From a virus: 64,000 bases of DNA. Where the stretch lies: positions 52,648-116,647 of the IMG/VR virus record IMGVR_UViG_3300020191_000005; one strand, written 5' to 3'. A model generated the notes under the pieces. That model searched no databases, was not told where the DNA came from, and saw only the letters and a list, made by a program, of their open reading frames with translations. Position numbers and translations under genes: made by a program. Position 1 is the first letter of the stretch. Every line of letters starts with the position of its first letter. This document shows, piece by piece, positions 27,947 to 36,361 of the stretch.

Positions 27947-27995
27947 ATGTGCTACTACAAACAGGCACAGCGGAATGTTCCGCATTAAAGCACAT
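27947..27995 (+). promoter_or_regulatory. Structured leader of the gp32 mRNA
   Basis: ATGTGCT (27947-27953) can pair with AGCACAT (27989-27995), enclosing a second inverted repeat GCGGA-ATGT-TCCGC at 27970-27983. The ribosome site AGGAGG follows at 28010-28015. T4 gp32 represses its own translation by binding a folded leader, so an analogous operator is plausible. Confidence 0.5.
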
Positions 27996-28022
27996 AGGCT
28001 TAACATATAGGAGGCAATAACT

Positions 28023-28997
28023 ATGGCAACATTAGCAGAGATCAGAGCTAAACTTAAAGAACAAGAGTCACGCACAGGTGGTTCTAATAACAACAGCGGC
28101 GGCGATAACGCAATTTACCCATTTTGGAATTTGAAGGAAGGACAGACTGCAACAGTTCGTTTCTTACCTGATGGTGACGAAAATAATACATTTTTCTGGC
28201 AAGAACGTTTGATGATCAAACTTCCATTTGCTGGAATTAAAGGCGAGACAGACTCTCGTCCAGTACAGGTACAAGTACCATGTATGGAAATGTATGGGGA
28301 AACTTGTCCAGTACTTTCAGAAGTACGTGGCTGGTTTAAAGATCCAAAGTTAGAGGATATGGGTCGTAAGTATTGGAAAAAGCGTTCATACGTATTCCAA
28401 GGCTTCGTAACTGATAATCCACTTTCAGAGGATACAACACCTGAAAACCCAATCAGACGTTTCATTATTGGTCCACAAATCTTCCAAATTATTAAGGGAG
28501 CATTAATGGATCCAGATATGAACGAACTACCTACAGACTACACAGCAGGTGTAGACTTTAGAATCGCTAAAACATCCAAAGGTGGATATGCTGATTACTC
28601 AACATCAAACTGGGCTCGTAGAGAGCGTCCGTTAGATGAAGCTGAGTATAAGGCTATCGAAGACCACGGCTTGTTTAACATGACAGACTACTTGCCTAAG
28701 AAACCTGAAGCAGTAGCAGTTGAAGTTATCAAGAAAATGTTTGAAGCATCAGTAGATGGTGAAGCATACGACATGGAAGCATTTGGTCAATACTTTAGAC
28801 CAGCAGGCGTAAGAGCGGCAACTGGTGATCCAGTTAAAGCAACTACACCAACTCCAGCGGCACCAGCAGTAGCACCAGCAGAGGCTCCAGCAGAGGCTCC
28901 AGTAGCTGATGCAGTAGCACCTACGGCAACTGAAGCGGCAGGCGATGGCAACAAAGCAGAAGACATCCTAGCGATGATCAGAAGCCGCCAAAGCTAG
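28023..28997 (+). CDS. 32: Single-stranded DNA-binding protein, gp32-like
   Basis: The protein (324 residues) has the layout of T4 gp32. A short basic N-terminus (RAKLKEQESR) would give cooperativity. The OB-fold core includes WNLKEGQTATVRFLPDGD, FVTDNPLSEDTTPENPIRRF and WARRERPLDEAE. The tail after residue 255 is Ala/Pro/Glu-rich with an acidic end for partner binding. The zinc site is reduced; only Cys in VPCMEMYGETCPV are left. It coats ssDNA in replication and recombination, next to UvsX and UvsY. Confidence 0.9.
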   Translation: MATLAEIRAKLKEQESRTGGSNNNSGGDNAIYPFWNLKEGQTATVRFLPDGDENNTFFWQERLMIKLPFAGIKGETDSRPVQVQVPCMEMYGETCPVLSEVRGWFKDPKLEDMGRKYWKKRSYVFQGFVTDNPLSEDTTPENPIRRFIIGPQIFQIIKGALMDPDMNELPTDYTAGVDFRIAKTSKGGYADYSTSNWARRERPLDEAEYKAIEDHGLFNMTDYLPKKPEAVAVEVIKKMFEASVDGEAYDMEAFGQYFRPAGVRAATGDPVKATTPTPAAPAVAPAEAPAEAPVADAVAPTATEAAGDGNKAEDILAMIRSRQS

Positions 28998-29010
28998 TTT
29001 AATACTGAGC

Positions 29011-29035
29011 GGGTGTAGTAGTTTATGCTACACCC
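29011..29035 (+). terminator. Hairpin between gp32 and uvsX
   Basis: GGGTGTAG and CTACACCC form a perfect 8-bp stem with a 9-base loop. Only a weak T-rich stretch follows, so it may attenuate rather than end transcription or protect the gp32 mRNA end. Confidence 0.55.
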
Positions 29036-29063
29036 TATTCAGACAATCTGATAAGGAGATACA

Positions 29064-30161
29064 ATGGCTAATAAAGCATTTGACGTTTCTAAGTTTCGTA
29101 AAAACTTAACTAAATCGATCACAGGCATGAGTAGTGGGTTTAATGACCCTACGGATTGGATTAGTACAGGTAACTATGCCTTAAACTATCTTATTAGTGG
29201 CGACTTCCACAAAGGTGTTCCACTAGGTAAGGTAACTGTTTTTGCAGGAGAATCTGGTGCAGGTAAATCATATATCTGTGCAGGTAATATTGTAAAGGCG
29301 GCACAAGATCAAGGTATCTTTGTAGTTCTAATTGACTCAGAGAACGCACTTGATGAAAGTTGGTTGAAAGCTCTTGATGTAGATACATCAGAAGACAAAC
29401 TACTAAAACTTAACATGTCAATGATTGATGACGTTGCTAAAACTATTAGTACGTTTATGATTGACTACAAAGCAATGCCAGAGGAAGAACGTCCTAAGAT
29501 TTTGTTTGTAGTTGATAGTTTGGGTATGTTGCTAACACCTACAGATGTTGATCAGTTTAACAAAGGTGATATGAAAGGTGATATGGGTCGTAAGCCTAAA
29601 GCACTAACATCACTTGTACGTAATACTGTTAACATGATTGGTAGTTGTAACGTAGGATTAGTTTGTACTAATCATACATATGCATCACAGGATATGTTTG
29701 ACCCAGATGACAAGATCAGTGGTGGACAAGGTTTTATCTATGCATCAAGTATTGTTGTTGCAATGAAAAAACTAAAGCTAAAAGAAGACCTTGACGGTAA
29801 TAAAATTAGCGAAGTGCGTGGTATTAGAGCAGGTTGTAAAGTAATGAAAACTCGTTATGCAAAACCGTTCGAAGGCGTACAAGTTAAGATTCCTTATGAA
29901 ACAGGTATGAATCCTTACAGTGGATTGGTTGACTTGTTTGAGAAAAAAGGATTACTTGTCAAAGACGGAAATAGACTAAAGTACACTGATTCTAAAGGTA
30001 ATGAAGTAAAAGAATATCGTAAAGTGTGGGAAGCAGGCGGTGACGCTCTTGACACAATTATGATGGACTGGAATAACATTGCAGAAGCAGTAGACATGGT
30101 TGAAGAATCAGTAGTCGAAACTGAAGTCAAAACTGAAGTCGAAACACAACCAACTGAATAA
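29064..30161 (+). CDS. uvsX: RecA-like recombinase UvsX
   Basis: This 365-residue protein has the RecA/UvsX core: Walker A GESGAGKS (62-69), an acidic Walker B region in ILFVVDSLGML, and the loop GQGFIYASSIVVAMKK. It catalyses strand exchange and recombination-dependent replication with UvsY and gp32. The length is close to T4 UvsX (391). The C-terminus is a Val/Glu/Thr-rich acidic tail. The ribosome site AAGGAG precedes the ATG. Confidence 0.95.
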   Translation: MANKAFDVSKFRKNLTKSITGMSSGFNDPTDWISTGNYALNYLISGDFHKGVPLGKVTVFAGESGAGKSYICAGNIVKAAQDQGIFVVLIDSENALDESWLKALDVDTSEDKLLKLNMSMIDDVAKTISTFMIDYKAMPEEERPKILFVVDSLGMLLTPTDVDQFNKGDMKGDMGRKPKALTSLVRNTVNMIGSCNVGLVCTNHTYASQDMFDPDDKISGGQGFIYASSIVVAMKKLKLKEDLDGNKISEVRGIRAGCKVMKTRYAKPFEGVQVKIPYETGMNPYSGLVDLFEKKGLLVKDGNRLKYTDSKGNEVKEYRKVWEAGGDALDTIMMDWNNIAEAVDMVEESVVETEVKTEVETQPTE

Positions 30162-30190
30162 CTATAGCAGTATTAACTAAGGAGATTACA

Positions 30191-30424
30191 TTGGATACAG
30201 GTTCAAATATTATAGAAGTGTGGCAAGTGTTTAAAGAATATTTAGACAAAAAGCACATTGAAACTGTTGCTGAAAAGTTTGTTGATTTATGTGCTGATCT
30301 AGGTACTAGTGATGAAGCATTTAGAGAAGCATTAGGATCTGACAGCAACTTAGATAAAGCTATTGGTTATTATTTAGAAGAAGACGTTGACGAAGATTCG
30401 TACGATAACGAGGACGATTACTGA
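30191..30424 (+). CDS. Small acidic protein between uvsX and uvsY
   Basis: A TTG start at 30191 follows AAGGAG by a good distance, giving 77 residues. The N-terminal half is helical (VWQVFKEYLDKKHIETVAEKFVDLCADLG) and the C-terminal half strongly acidic (EEDVDEDSYDNEDDY). I do not recognise a family; small acidic proteins at this place occur in related phages. It overlaps the next gene by one base, so it may take part in recombination. Confidence 0.6.
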   Translation: MDTGSNIIEVWQVFKEYLDKKHIETVAEKFVDLCADLGTSDEAFREALGSDSNLDKAIGYYLEEDVDEDSYDNEDDY

Positions 30425-30879
30425 TGGGATGGTATTCTGATATAGCTCGAGACATTAGTAACATTCCTAATGCTATCAACTACTATGAAGATCAATTAGT
30501 AGAAGCTAGAAAGGAATGTAAGATTAAAGGCAATGTTGAACGTGCATCAGCTGAGATGCCGGGTGTTGTTGAACAACGATTTAATCAACTACAAGAACTT
30601 GAAGCAATATTAGAATACCTAAACATCGAATTGCGTAGGTTACGTAGTTCGTTCTTTAAGAAATATCTTGAAAGTTACCCGCGAGCATTGTCAAGTCGAG
30701 ACGTTGAAAAATATGTAGACGGTGAAGCTGACGTTGTTGACTACGAAAAGATTATCAATGAGTTTGCACTAATGCGTAACAAATGGCTAGGAGTTTGTAA
30801 GGGCCTAGACCAAAAACAATGGCAACTTACTAATATTGTAAAACTAAGAGTAGCTGGCATGGAAGATGCTAGTATATAA
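30424..30879 (+). CDS. uvsY: Recombination mediator, UvsY-like
   Basis: This 151-residue helical protein resembles the UvsY of marine T4-like phages. It has a helical core (VEQRFNQLQELEAILEYLNI) and a conserved end (FALMRNKWLGVCKGLDQKQW, then NIVKLRVAGMEDA). UvsY loads UvsX on gp32-coated ssDNA. T4 UvsY is 137 residues. The place directly after uvsX and gp32 supports the call more than sequence identity does. Confidence 0.7.
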   Translation: MGWYSDIARDISNIPNAINYYEDQLVEARKECKIKGNVERASAEMPGVVEQRFNQLQELEAILEYLNIELRRLRSSFFKKYLESYPRALSSRDVEKYVDGEADVVDYEKIINEFALMRNKWLGVCKGLDQKQWQLTNIVKLRVAGMEDASI

Positions 30880-30901
30880 CACACAGGACTAAAATACGAA
30901 T

Positions 30902-31486
30902 ATGAATTATCAATTACCAGGGGAAAGAAAAGCGATTGAGAAGTGGGACACACTTCCAGGCGATATCAACTTTGTATTACGAGAAGGTGATGAAGTTGGT
31001 GATGATGGCGGCTGTGCATTAGGTGGTGCATGGGTTAAGAAAACTAGCCAAGAACTTTTTGGAAATAAAAAAGTTGTTATCTTTGGATTACCAGGAGCGT
31101 TTACGCCAACCTGTAGTTCAGAACAACTACCAGCATACGAAAAAATGTACGAACAATTTAAAGCAGAAGGTGTCGATGAAGTTTATTGTGTAAGCGTTAA
31201 CGATGCATTTGTAATGAATGCTTGGGCAAAAGAATTAGGTTGTACTAAAGTTAAATTACTAGCAGATGGTAATGCAGACTTTACACATGCTATTGGTATG
31301 CTTTGTAATAAAAGAGATAAAGGCTTTGCAAATAGATCATGGAGATATGCTATGTATGTTGAGAACATGATTGTTAGCGAAAGTTTTATTGAAGAAGGCT
31401 ATAACAACGAAGGAACAGATAATGATCCTTACGAAATGTCAACACCTGAAAATGTAAACCAATATATACAAACTTTAAATCGTTAA
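30902..31486 (+). CDS. Peroxiredoxin (Prx5/AhpC-TSA type)
   Basis: This 194-residue protein carries the peroxidatic motif PGAFTPTCS with Cys71, followed by LPAYEKMYEQFKAEGVDEVYCVSVNDAFVMNAW, which is diagnostic for the Prx5 group. It would reduce hydrogen peroxide or organic peroxides in the infected cell with host thiols. No signal peptide is seen. It follows uvsY by 22 bases and precedes a late promoter. Phage peroxiredoxins are uncommon; it is likely an acquired auxiliary metabolic gene. Confidence 0.9.
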   Translation: MNYQLPGERKAIEKWDTLPGDINFVLREGDEVGDDGGCALGGAWVKKTSQELFGNKKVVIFGLPGAFTPTCSSEQLPAYEKMYEQFKAEGVDEVYCVSVNDAFVMNAWAKELGCTKVKLLADGNADFTHAIGMLCNKRDKGFANRSWRYAMYVENMIVSESFIEEGYNNEGTDNDPYEMSTPENVNQYIQTLNR

Positions 31487-31488
31487 AG

Positions 31489-31496
31489 TTTAAATA
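31489..31496 (+). promoter_or_regulatory. Late promoter TTTAAATA, leaderless type
   Basis: TTTAAATA, then CTAGT, then the ATG at 31502. The same block with CTAGT recurs at 54400. It heads the glycosylation cluster. Confidence 0.6.
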
Positions 31497-31501
31497 CTAG
31501 T

Positions 31502-32266
31502 ATGAGACACGTACTAGTAACAGGTGGCTTTGATCCACTACATTCAGGACACATTAACTATTTTAAGGCCGCAAAACAATTAGGTGATAAACTAATTGTT
31601 GGATTAAATTCAGATGAATGGCTGACTCGAAAAAAGGGTCGGCCATTTATGCCTTTTAAAGAACGTCTTGCTATCATTAAAGAACTAGCTATTGTAGATA
31701 AAGTTATCAGTTTTGATGACAGCGATGATAGTGCATGTGGTGCAATATTTCTTACTATGTCAACTACCACAGGCAAAATTATATTTGCTAACGGTGGCGA
31801 TAGAACAAACACTACAACTCCTGAGTATGCTACATACGGTGATCATCCGAGTGTAGAATTTGCATTTGGAATTGGCGGCGAAAACAAAGCTAACAGTAGT
31901 AGTTGGATACTAGACGAGTGGAAAACACAAAAGACACAACGTGACTGGGGCTACTGGCGTGTACTTGATGACAAACCAGAAAAAGGTTACAAAGTAAAAG
32001 AGCTTGTAATTTATCCAGGGAAAGCACTAAGTAATCAAAAACATTTTAAACGTAGTGAACAATGGAATATATTAGAAGGCGAAGTTAAAATGGTAACTGA
32101 ATGGGACGGCCGCACTGAGATTGCTTACCTAACGCCATCGAGTAGACCATATGAAATTAATAAAGAAGTTTGGCATTTACCAAGTAACCCAGGAACTGAA
32201 AATGCACATATATTAGAAATACAATGCGGCGAACAATGTGTTGAAGAAGATATAGAAAGGCGCTAA
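31502..32266 (+). CDS. Nucleotidyltransferase-cupin fusion
   Basis: The N-terminal half (about 1-130) is a cytidylyltransferase-like domain with GGFDPLHSGHINY (HxGH at 14-17), KLIVGLNSDEWL and RKKGRPFMPF, as in glycerol-3-phosphate cytidylyltransferase and the HldE C-domain. The C-terminal part (about 165-254) is a cupin with KHFKRSEQWNILEGEVKMV, like the isomerase half of ManC enzymes. The fusion suggests synthesis of a nucleotide sugar whose precursor is bound or isomerised by the cupin. The typical ISTTxL end of the first domain is not evident, so activity is uncertain. The stop overlaps the next start. Confidence 0.75.
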   Translation: MRHVLVTGGFDPLHSGHINYFKAAKQLGDKLIVGLNSDEWLTRKKGRPFMPFKERLAIIKELAIVDKVISFDDSDDSACGAIFLTMSTTTGKIIFANGGDRTNTTTPEYATYGDHPSVEFAFGIGGENKANSSSWILDEWKTQKTQRDWGYWRVLDDKPEKGYKVKELVIYPGKALSNQKHFKRSEQWNILEGEVKMVTEWDGRTEIAYLTPSSRPYEINKEVWHLPSNPGTENAHILEIQCGEQCVEEDIERR

Positions 32267-32940
32267 TGGAGTTTATTCCAACTAAAAAAGAGCTTCGTAT
32301 AGTAGAAGAAGTTGCTCCGTATACAATGACAAGCGGAAAACGTATAACGCAAACTATACGGGCTGTAAGAGACCTTGATGCTAATAATATTCCAGGTGAT
32401 ATTGTTGAGTGTGGAGTGTGGAAAGGCGGACAAATTATTAGTGCTTGGTTAGCTAATGATAAAACAAAAAGAAACTTTTGGCTGTTTGATACATTTGAAG
32501 GTATGACTGAGCCAACTGTACATGATCATAAAGTAAATGAACTAAACGCTGTGTCACATGCAAGATTTAGCCGAAAAGCAAAGAACGGATTTGATCAGTG
32601 GTGTAGAGCAGAAATTGGAGAAGTTAGTGAAAACGTATTTAAATATATTCCTCCACATCAATGCAATTTTATTAAAGGTCCTTGTGAACAAACACTATTA
32701 GACCCAAACAATATACCCAAAAGTATTGCATTACTACGGTTGGATACTGATTGGTATGAAAGCACACTACAAGAAATATTAACACTATGGCCACGTTTAA
32801 ATGTAGGTGGGTATATGGTATTGGACGACTATCATAGTTGGCGCGGCAGTAAAAAAGCCTTTCATGAGGCGTTTGGAGACTCTCTCGAGATACATACTAT
32901 TGATAGGTCGGCAGTATACGTAAGGAAAACTAAACAATGA
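32266..32940 (+). CDS. TylF/MycF-type O-methyltransferase
   Basis: This 224-residue protein fits the TylF family of SAM-dependent sugar O-methyltransferases: PGDIVECGVWKGG forms the SAM-binding loop, LFDTFEGM the acidic strand end, and LLRLDTDWYESTL with VLDDYHSWRGSKKAF the metal and catalytic region. Members methylate sugar hydroxyls in antibiotics and surface glycans. It overlaps both neighbours by a few bases inside the glycosyltransferase cluster, so capping or modifying a glycan is the likely role. Confidence 0.85.
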   Translation: MEFIPTKKELRIVEEVAPYTMTSGKRITQTIRAVRDLDANNIPGDIVECGVWKGGQIISAWLANDKTKRNFWLFDTFEGMTEPTVHDHKVNELNAVSHARFSRKAKNGFDQWCRAEIGEVSENVFKYIPPHQCNFIKGPCEQTLLDPNNIPKSIALLRLDTDWYESTLQEILTLWPRLNVGGYMVLDDYHSWRGSKKAFHEAFGDSLEIHTIDRSAVYVRKTKQ

Positions 32941-33614
32941 ATAAAGTATTTGTAGGATACGATCCAAGAGAAGACATTGCTTATCAAGTATGTAAGCACA
33001 GTATTGAACAACATAGTTCTAATGTAAATGTGCAACCATTAAGACAAAGCGAACTACGAAGTGCAGGGTGGTATAATCGTCCTGTTGATAAACTAGCAAG
33101 TACTGAATTTACATTTACACGATTCTTAGTACCAGAACTTGCAAACTTTAAAGGCTGGGCTGTGTTTATGGATTGTGATATGATCCTTACTACAGACATA
33201 CAAGAGTTATTTGATCAAGCAGACGACAAGTATGCTGTTATGTGTGTGCAACACGATTATAAAGTAACAGAAGATACAAAGATGGACGGACAAAAACAAA
33301 CAGTCTATCCACGTAAGAATTGGAGTTCAATGGTACTATGGAACTGCGGACATCCAAGTAATGCTATAGTAACACAAGACATGGTAAATGAGCCAGAACT
33401 TAATGGTGCACACTTTCATAGATTTAGTTGGCTCAAAGACGAAGAGATTGGTGAACTAGATCATACTTGGAACTACCTAGTAGGAGTGTATAATGATATT
33501 GAAAAGCCTAAACTTATTCATTATACAGAAGGAGGCCCGTGGTTTGAAAATTACAGAAACTGTGAATTTGCTCAATTATGGAAAGACAATTTATTTCAAA
33601 TGATGGACAGATAA
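32937..33614 (+). CDS. GT-A fold glycosyltransferase
   Basis: This 225-residue protein begins KVFVGYDPREDIAYQVCKHSI and contains FTRFLVPELANFKGWAVFMDCDMI. The DCD is the metal- and nucleotide-sugar-binding DxD motif. The pattern YDPRE plus DxD is common in GT8-like and related enzymes. It probably moves a sugar from a nucleotide donor to a glycan. ATGA overlap links it to the upstream methyltransferase. Confidence 0.8.
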   Translation: MNKVFVGYDPREDIAYQVCKHSIEQHSSNVNVQPLRQSELRSAGWYNRPVDKLASTEFTFTRFLVPELANFKGWAVFMDCDMILTTDIQELFDQADDKYAVMCVQHDYKVTEDTKMDGQKQTVYPRKNWSSMVLWNCGHPSNAIVTQDMVNEPELNGAHFHRFSWLKDEEIGELDHTWNYLVGVYNDIEKPKLIHYTEGGPWFENYRNCEFAQLWKDNLFQMMDR

Positions 33615-33615
33615 C

Positions 33616-34623
33616 ATGGAACATGACATGGAACAAAATATAGGCGAATGGGATACACGAGTGATTAGACCGCATTTAAAAGAAATGATCGATAAGATCT
33701 TACACAGCGTTGCATTAGGAGAACAGAGATTTGCAGTTGAAGCCGTTGCAGAAGTTTTCCAAGAAGTAAAAAACCCTCCGTTAATTTGTGTAGACAGTGG
33801 AATTAAAAAAGTAGAAAAGAAAGTCAAAGGGTCATTTGGACTTATTGATTCTTTTGTAATGGGCATGGCATTAGGTAGTGGCGGTAAGTATATTCGTGCC
33901 GACGATGTTGATTGGGACGACGACACTCCATTATTAGTTAGAGGACTAGGCAAACAAAAACTAATTAAGATGTGCATCGAGCGAGGTAGAGATTTTTACT
34001 TTATGGATACAGGGTATGTAGGCAACAACCCAAGTACACGTAATCCAAACGGTAAAAAAACTTATCATAGAATTGTAAAAAATGCATTACAAAATTTACA
34101 CATGCCTGATAGAGAGAAACCAGAATCGGATAAATGGTATGGAGGCGGCCGTTGGAATTCATTAGCAATTCCGTTTAAAGATGCAACACCAGGACGTAAG
34201 ATTTTAGTTGTTCCTCCTAGTGAAAAGGTAATGAAATACTTTGATCAAGATCTAGAACAATGGATTGATCAAACTATTGCTACCATTAGAAAGAACACTT
34301 CAAGACCAGTACAACTACGTAAGAAGCCAAGTAGAGAAGATCGTGTTAGTGTTAATACAATGGAACAAGCACTTGCAGATGACGTACATTGTCTAGTAAC
34401 ATATAATAGTATTGCCGCACTTGAAGCAATGATATACGGCAAACCTGCTGTAGTGTTAGGACCAAATTGTGCTCAAGACATTTGCGAAACTAGTTTAAAA
34501 AGAATTGAATTTGCAGAACATCCAGGAAGGAAACAGTTAACTTATTTGTGTAGATACCTAGCCAACAATCAATTTACATACGACGAAATGTTAAGTGGAT
34601 ATGCCTGGAGCATAGTAAAATGA
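33616..34623 (+). CDS. GT-B-like glycan synthesis protein, paralogue 1
   Basis: This 335-residue protein resembles capsule/KDO-type GT-B glycosyltransferases. The C-terminal half has KILVVPPSEKV, an RKKPSREDR segment and CLVTYNSIAALEAMIYGKPAVV, the last being the typical donor-binding 'SxxxxEAxxxGxPxV' motif. The N-terminal half is unique, with SFGLIDSFVMGMALGSGG. Two further genes downstream share the C-terminal motif. The substrate is unknown. The stop overlaps the next start by 4 bases. Confidence 0.65.
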   Translation: MEHDMEQNIGEWDTRVIRPHLKEMIDKILHSVALGEQRFAVEAVAEVFQEVKNPPLICVDSGIKKVEKKVKGSFGLIDSFVMGMALGSGGKYIRADDVDWDDDTPLLVRGLGKQKLIKMCIERGRDFYFMDTGYVGNNPSTRNPNGKKTYHRIVKNALQNLHMPDREKPESDKWYGGGRWNSLAIPFKDATPGRKILVVPPSEKVMKYFDQDLEQWIDQTIATIRKNTSRPVQLRKKPSREDRVSVNTMEQALADDVHCLVTYNSIAALEAMIYGKPAVVLGPNCAQDICETSLKRIEFAEHPGRKQLTYLCRYLANNQFTYDEMLSGYAWSIVK

Positions 34624-35549
34624 GAGTTATAGGATACACTAAAGTTATTCCTCCAGGGAAATCACTTAAAGCAAATAAGCCTAATCATAAAATAGATATT
34701 ATTAAAAATTTTATATCCGGAGTTAGAGTAAGTGGTGACAATGGATTAGTATATGACGGCTTTGATGTAATGCAATGCGATGTAGCAGTAATGCAAGGTT
34801 GGATGCACGAAAACAGTCAAGCAGTACCGCATATCAATTTACGTAGAAGTATTGCTAGTAACACAGCTAACAAAAGATTTATTACAGCAGATGCTAATTT
34901 ATTTTTGTTTAAAGCAAAAACAAACGAACCTCATCATTATTTAAGATATAGTTTTGACGGAGTATTTGCTAATACCGCAGAGTATTGCAACGATGAATAC
35001 GGTGACACGCAATGGGAAAAGATTCAACGTGACCTAGGTGTTAAATTGAAACCTTGGAACTATAACGATAGAGAAAATATTTTATTGTGCTTACAACGTA
35101 ATGGCGGCTGGAGTATGAAGGGTAAAGATGTTGTAACATGGGCTAATACTAAAATTGCAGAAATTAGACAGTATACTAATAAGCCTATTGTTATCAGACC
35201 ACACCCTGGAGATAAAAAAGCACCTGAGTATGTAAAAAATATTGTAGGTAATAATATTAGAATTAGTTTTGCAAAAGACATCACACAAGACTTAGCAACT
35301 GCACATTGTTCTATTGTGTACAATAGTAGTCCAGGCGTAGCTAGTATCATAGAGGGTGTTCCAGTTATATGTGAAGATTGGCAAGCAAGTCAAGTACAAG
35401 AAGTATGCTTTCAAAGAATAGATGCATTACAAAAATTAAGACCTTTTGATAGAGAACAGTGGGTTAGAAAAATTGCACAATGCCATTGGAGTTTTGCAGA
35501 CTTACGTAGCGGCGAAGCATGGGAATGGATGAGGAAATACGTAAAATGA
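34620..35549 (+). CDS. GT-B-like glycan synthesis protein, paralogue 2
   Basis: This 309-residue protein has RPHPGDKKAPEYVKN followed by CSIVYNSSPGVASIIEGVPV, the same donor-site layout as its neighbours. The N-terminal half includes MQCDVAVMQGWMHENS and FLFKAKTNEPHHYLRYSFDG. A basic RPHP near the middle would bind the donor phosphate. It is translationally coupled on both sides (4-base overlaps). It is probably cytoplasmic; no membrane segment is seen. Confidence 0.7.
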   Translation: MRVIGYTKVIPPGKSLKANKPNHKIDIIKNFISGVRVSGDNGLVYDGFDVMQCDVAVMQGWMHENSQAVPHINLRRSIASNTANKRFITADANLFLFKAKTNEPHHYLRYSFDGVFANTAEYCNDEYGDTQWEKIQRDLGVKLKPWNYNDRENILLCLQRNGGWSMKGKDVVTWANTKIAEIRQYTNKPIVIRPHPGDKKAPEYVKNIVGNNIRISFAKDITQDLATAHCSIVYNSSPGVASIIEGVPVICEDWQASQVQEVCFQRIDALQKLRPFDREQWVRKIAQCHWSFADLRSGEAWEWMRKYVK

Positions 35550-36361
35550 GAATAACCTGTATAACTACATTTCACCAACCAGGACTAGAACAATATGGAC
35601 AACGTCTTATTGATAGTTGGGCTAAAAATGTACACCCAGCTGTACACTTACGAGTGTATGCAGAGGATTGTATTCCTGTTGTTCCGCCAGGTGCAAATAT
35701 TCAAGTTGTTGATGCTAAACAAGCATTACCAAAACTTAATGCATTTAAAGAACGTCATAAAGACGATCCAAAAGCACACGGCAAATGTCCGTGGCCTGCT
35801 AGACGTCCAAGAGATCATCACAAAGAATTTAAATGGGACGCAGTACGTTTTGCAAACAAAACATACGCAGTATTTGAAGCCGCTAAAGATCCTGATACAG
35901 ATATCTTAGTTTGGATTGACGGCGACACATTTGTACACAGTCCTATTACTTACGGACAATTTAGAAACTTAGTACCTGCATCACAATGGCTACACTACTT
36001 AGGTAGAAACAAAAAATGGCCTGAATGTGGTTGGTACGGACTTACACTTAGAACTCCTGGATGCGATGCATTTTTAAAAGAGTTTGAAAGAGTTTATGAA
36101 GAAGCAGATGATGGAATCTTTAAAATGGAAGAGTGGCATGACAGCTATGTATTTGATCAAGTATTAAAAAAGATTAGAATACAATACCCTAATATTAAAG
36201 ACTTCAGTGGCCATCTTATAAATGGCGAAGGGCATCCACTAATCAACTGCGAACTTGGAGCATGGTTTGATCACTTAAAAGGTGTAAGAAAATCAGAAGG
36301 TCGAAGTAGAAAGAAAGACTTACTAGAACCTCGAAGCGAGTCTTATTGGAATGAAGTTTAG
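35546..36361 (+). CDS. GT-A-like glycosyltransferase
   Basis: From the ATG overlapping the previous stop (ATGA) the protein has 271 residues. It starts RITCITTFHQPGLEQYGQRL and has DILVWIDGDTFVHSP with the DGD metal site near residue 125. LRTPGCDAFLKEFERVY and ECGWYG are typical of small phage glycosyltransferases. A start 27 bases upstream is open but would overlap more. The end overlaps paralogue 3. Confidence 0.7.
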   Translation: MRITCITTFHQPGLEQYGQRLIDSWAKNVHPAVHLRVYAEDCIPVVPPGANIQVVDAKQALPKLNAFKERHKDDPKAHGKCPWPARRPRDHHKEFKWDAVRFANKTYAVFEAAKDPDTDILVWIDGDTFVHSPITYGQFRNLVPASQWLHYLGRNKKWPECGWYGLTLRTPGCDAFLKEFERVYEEADDGIFKMEEWHDSYVFDQVLKKIRIQYPNIKDFSGHLINGEGHPLINCELGAWFDHLKGVRKSEGRSRKKDLLEPRSESYWNEV

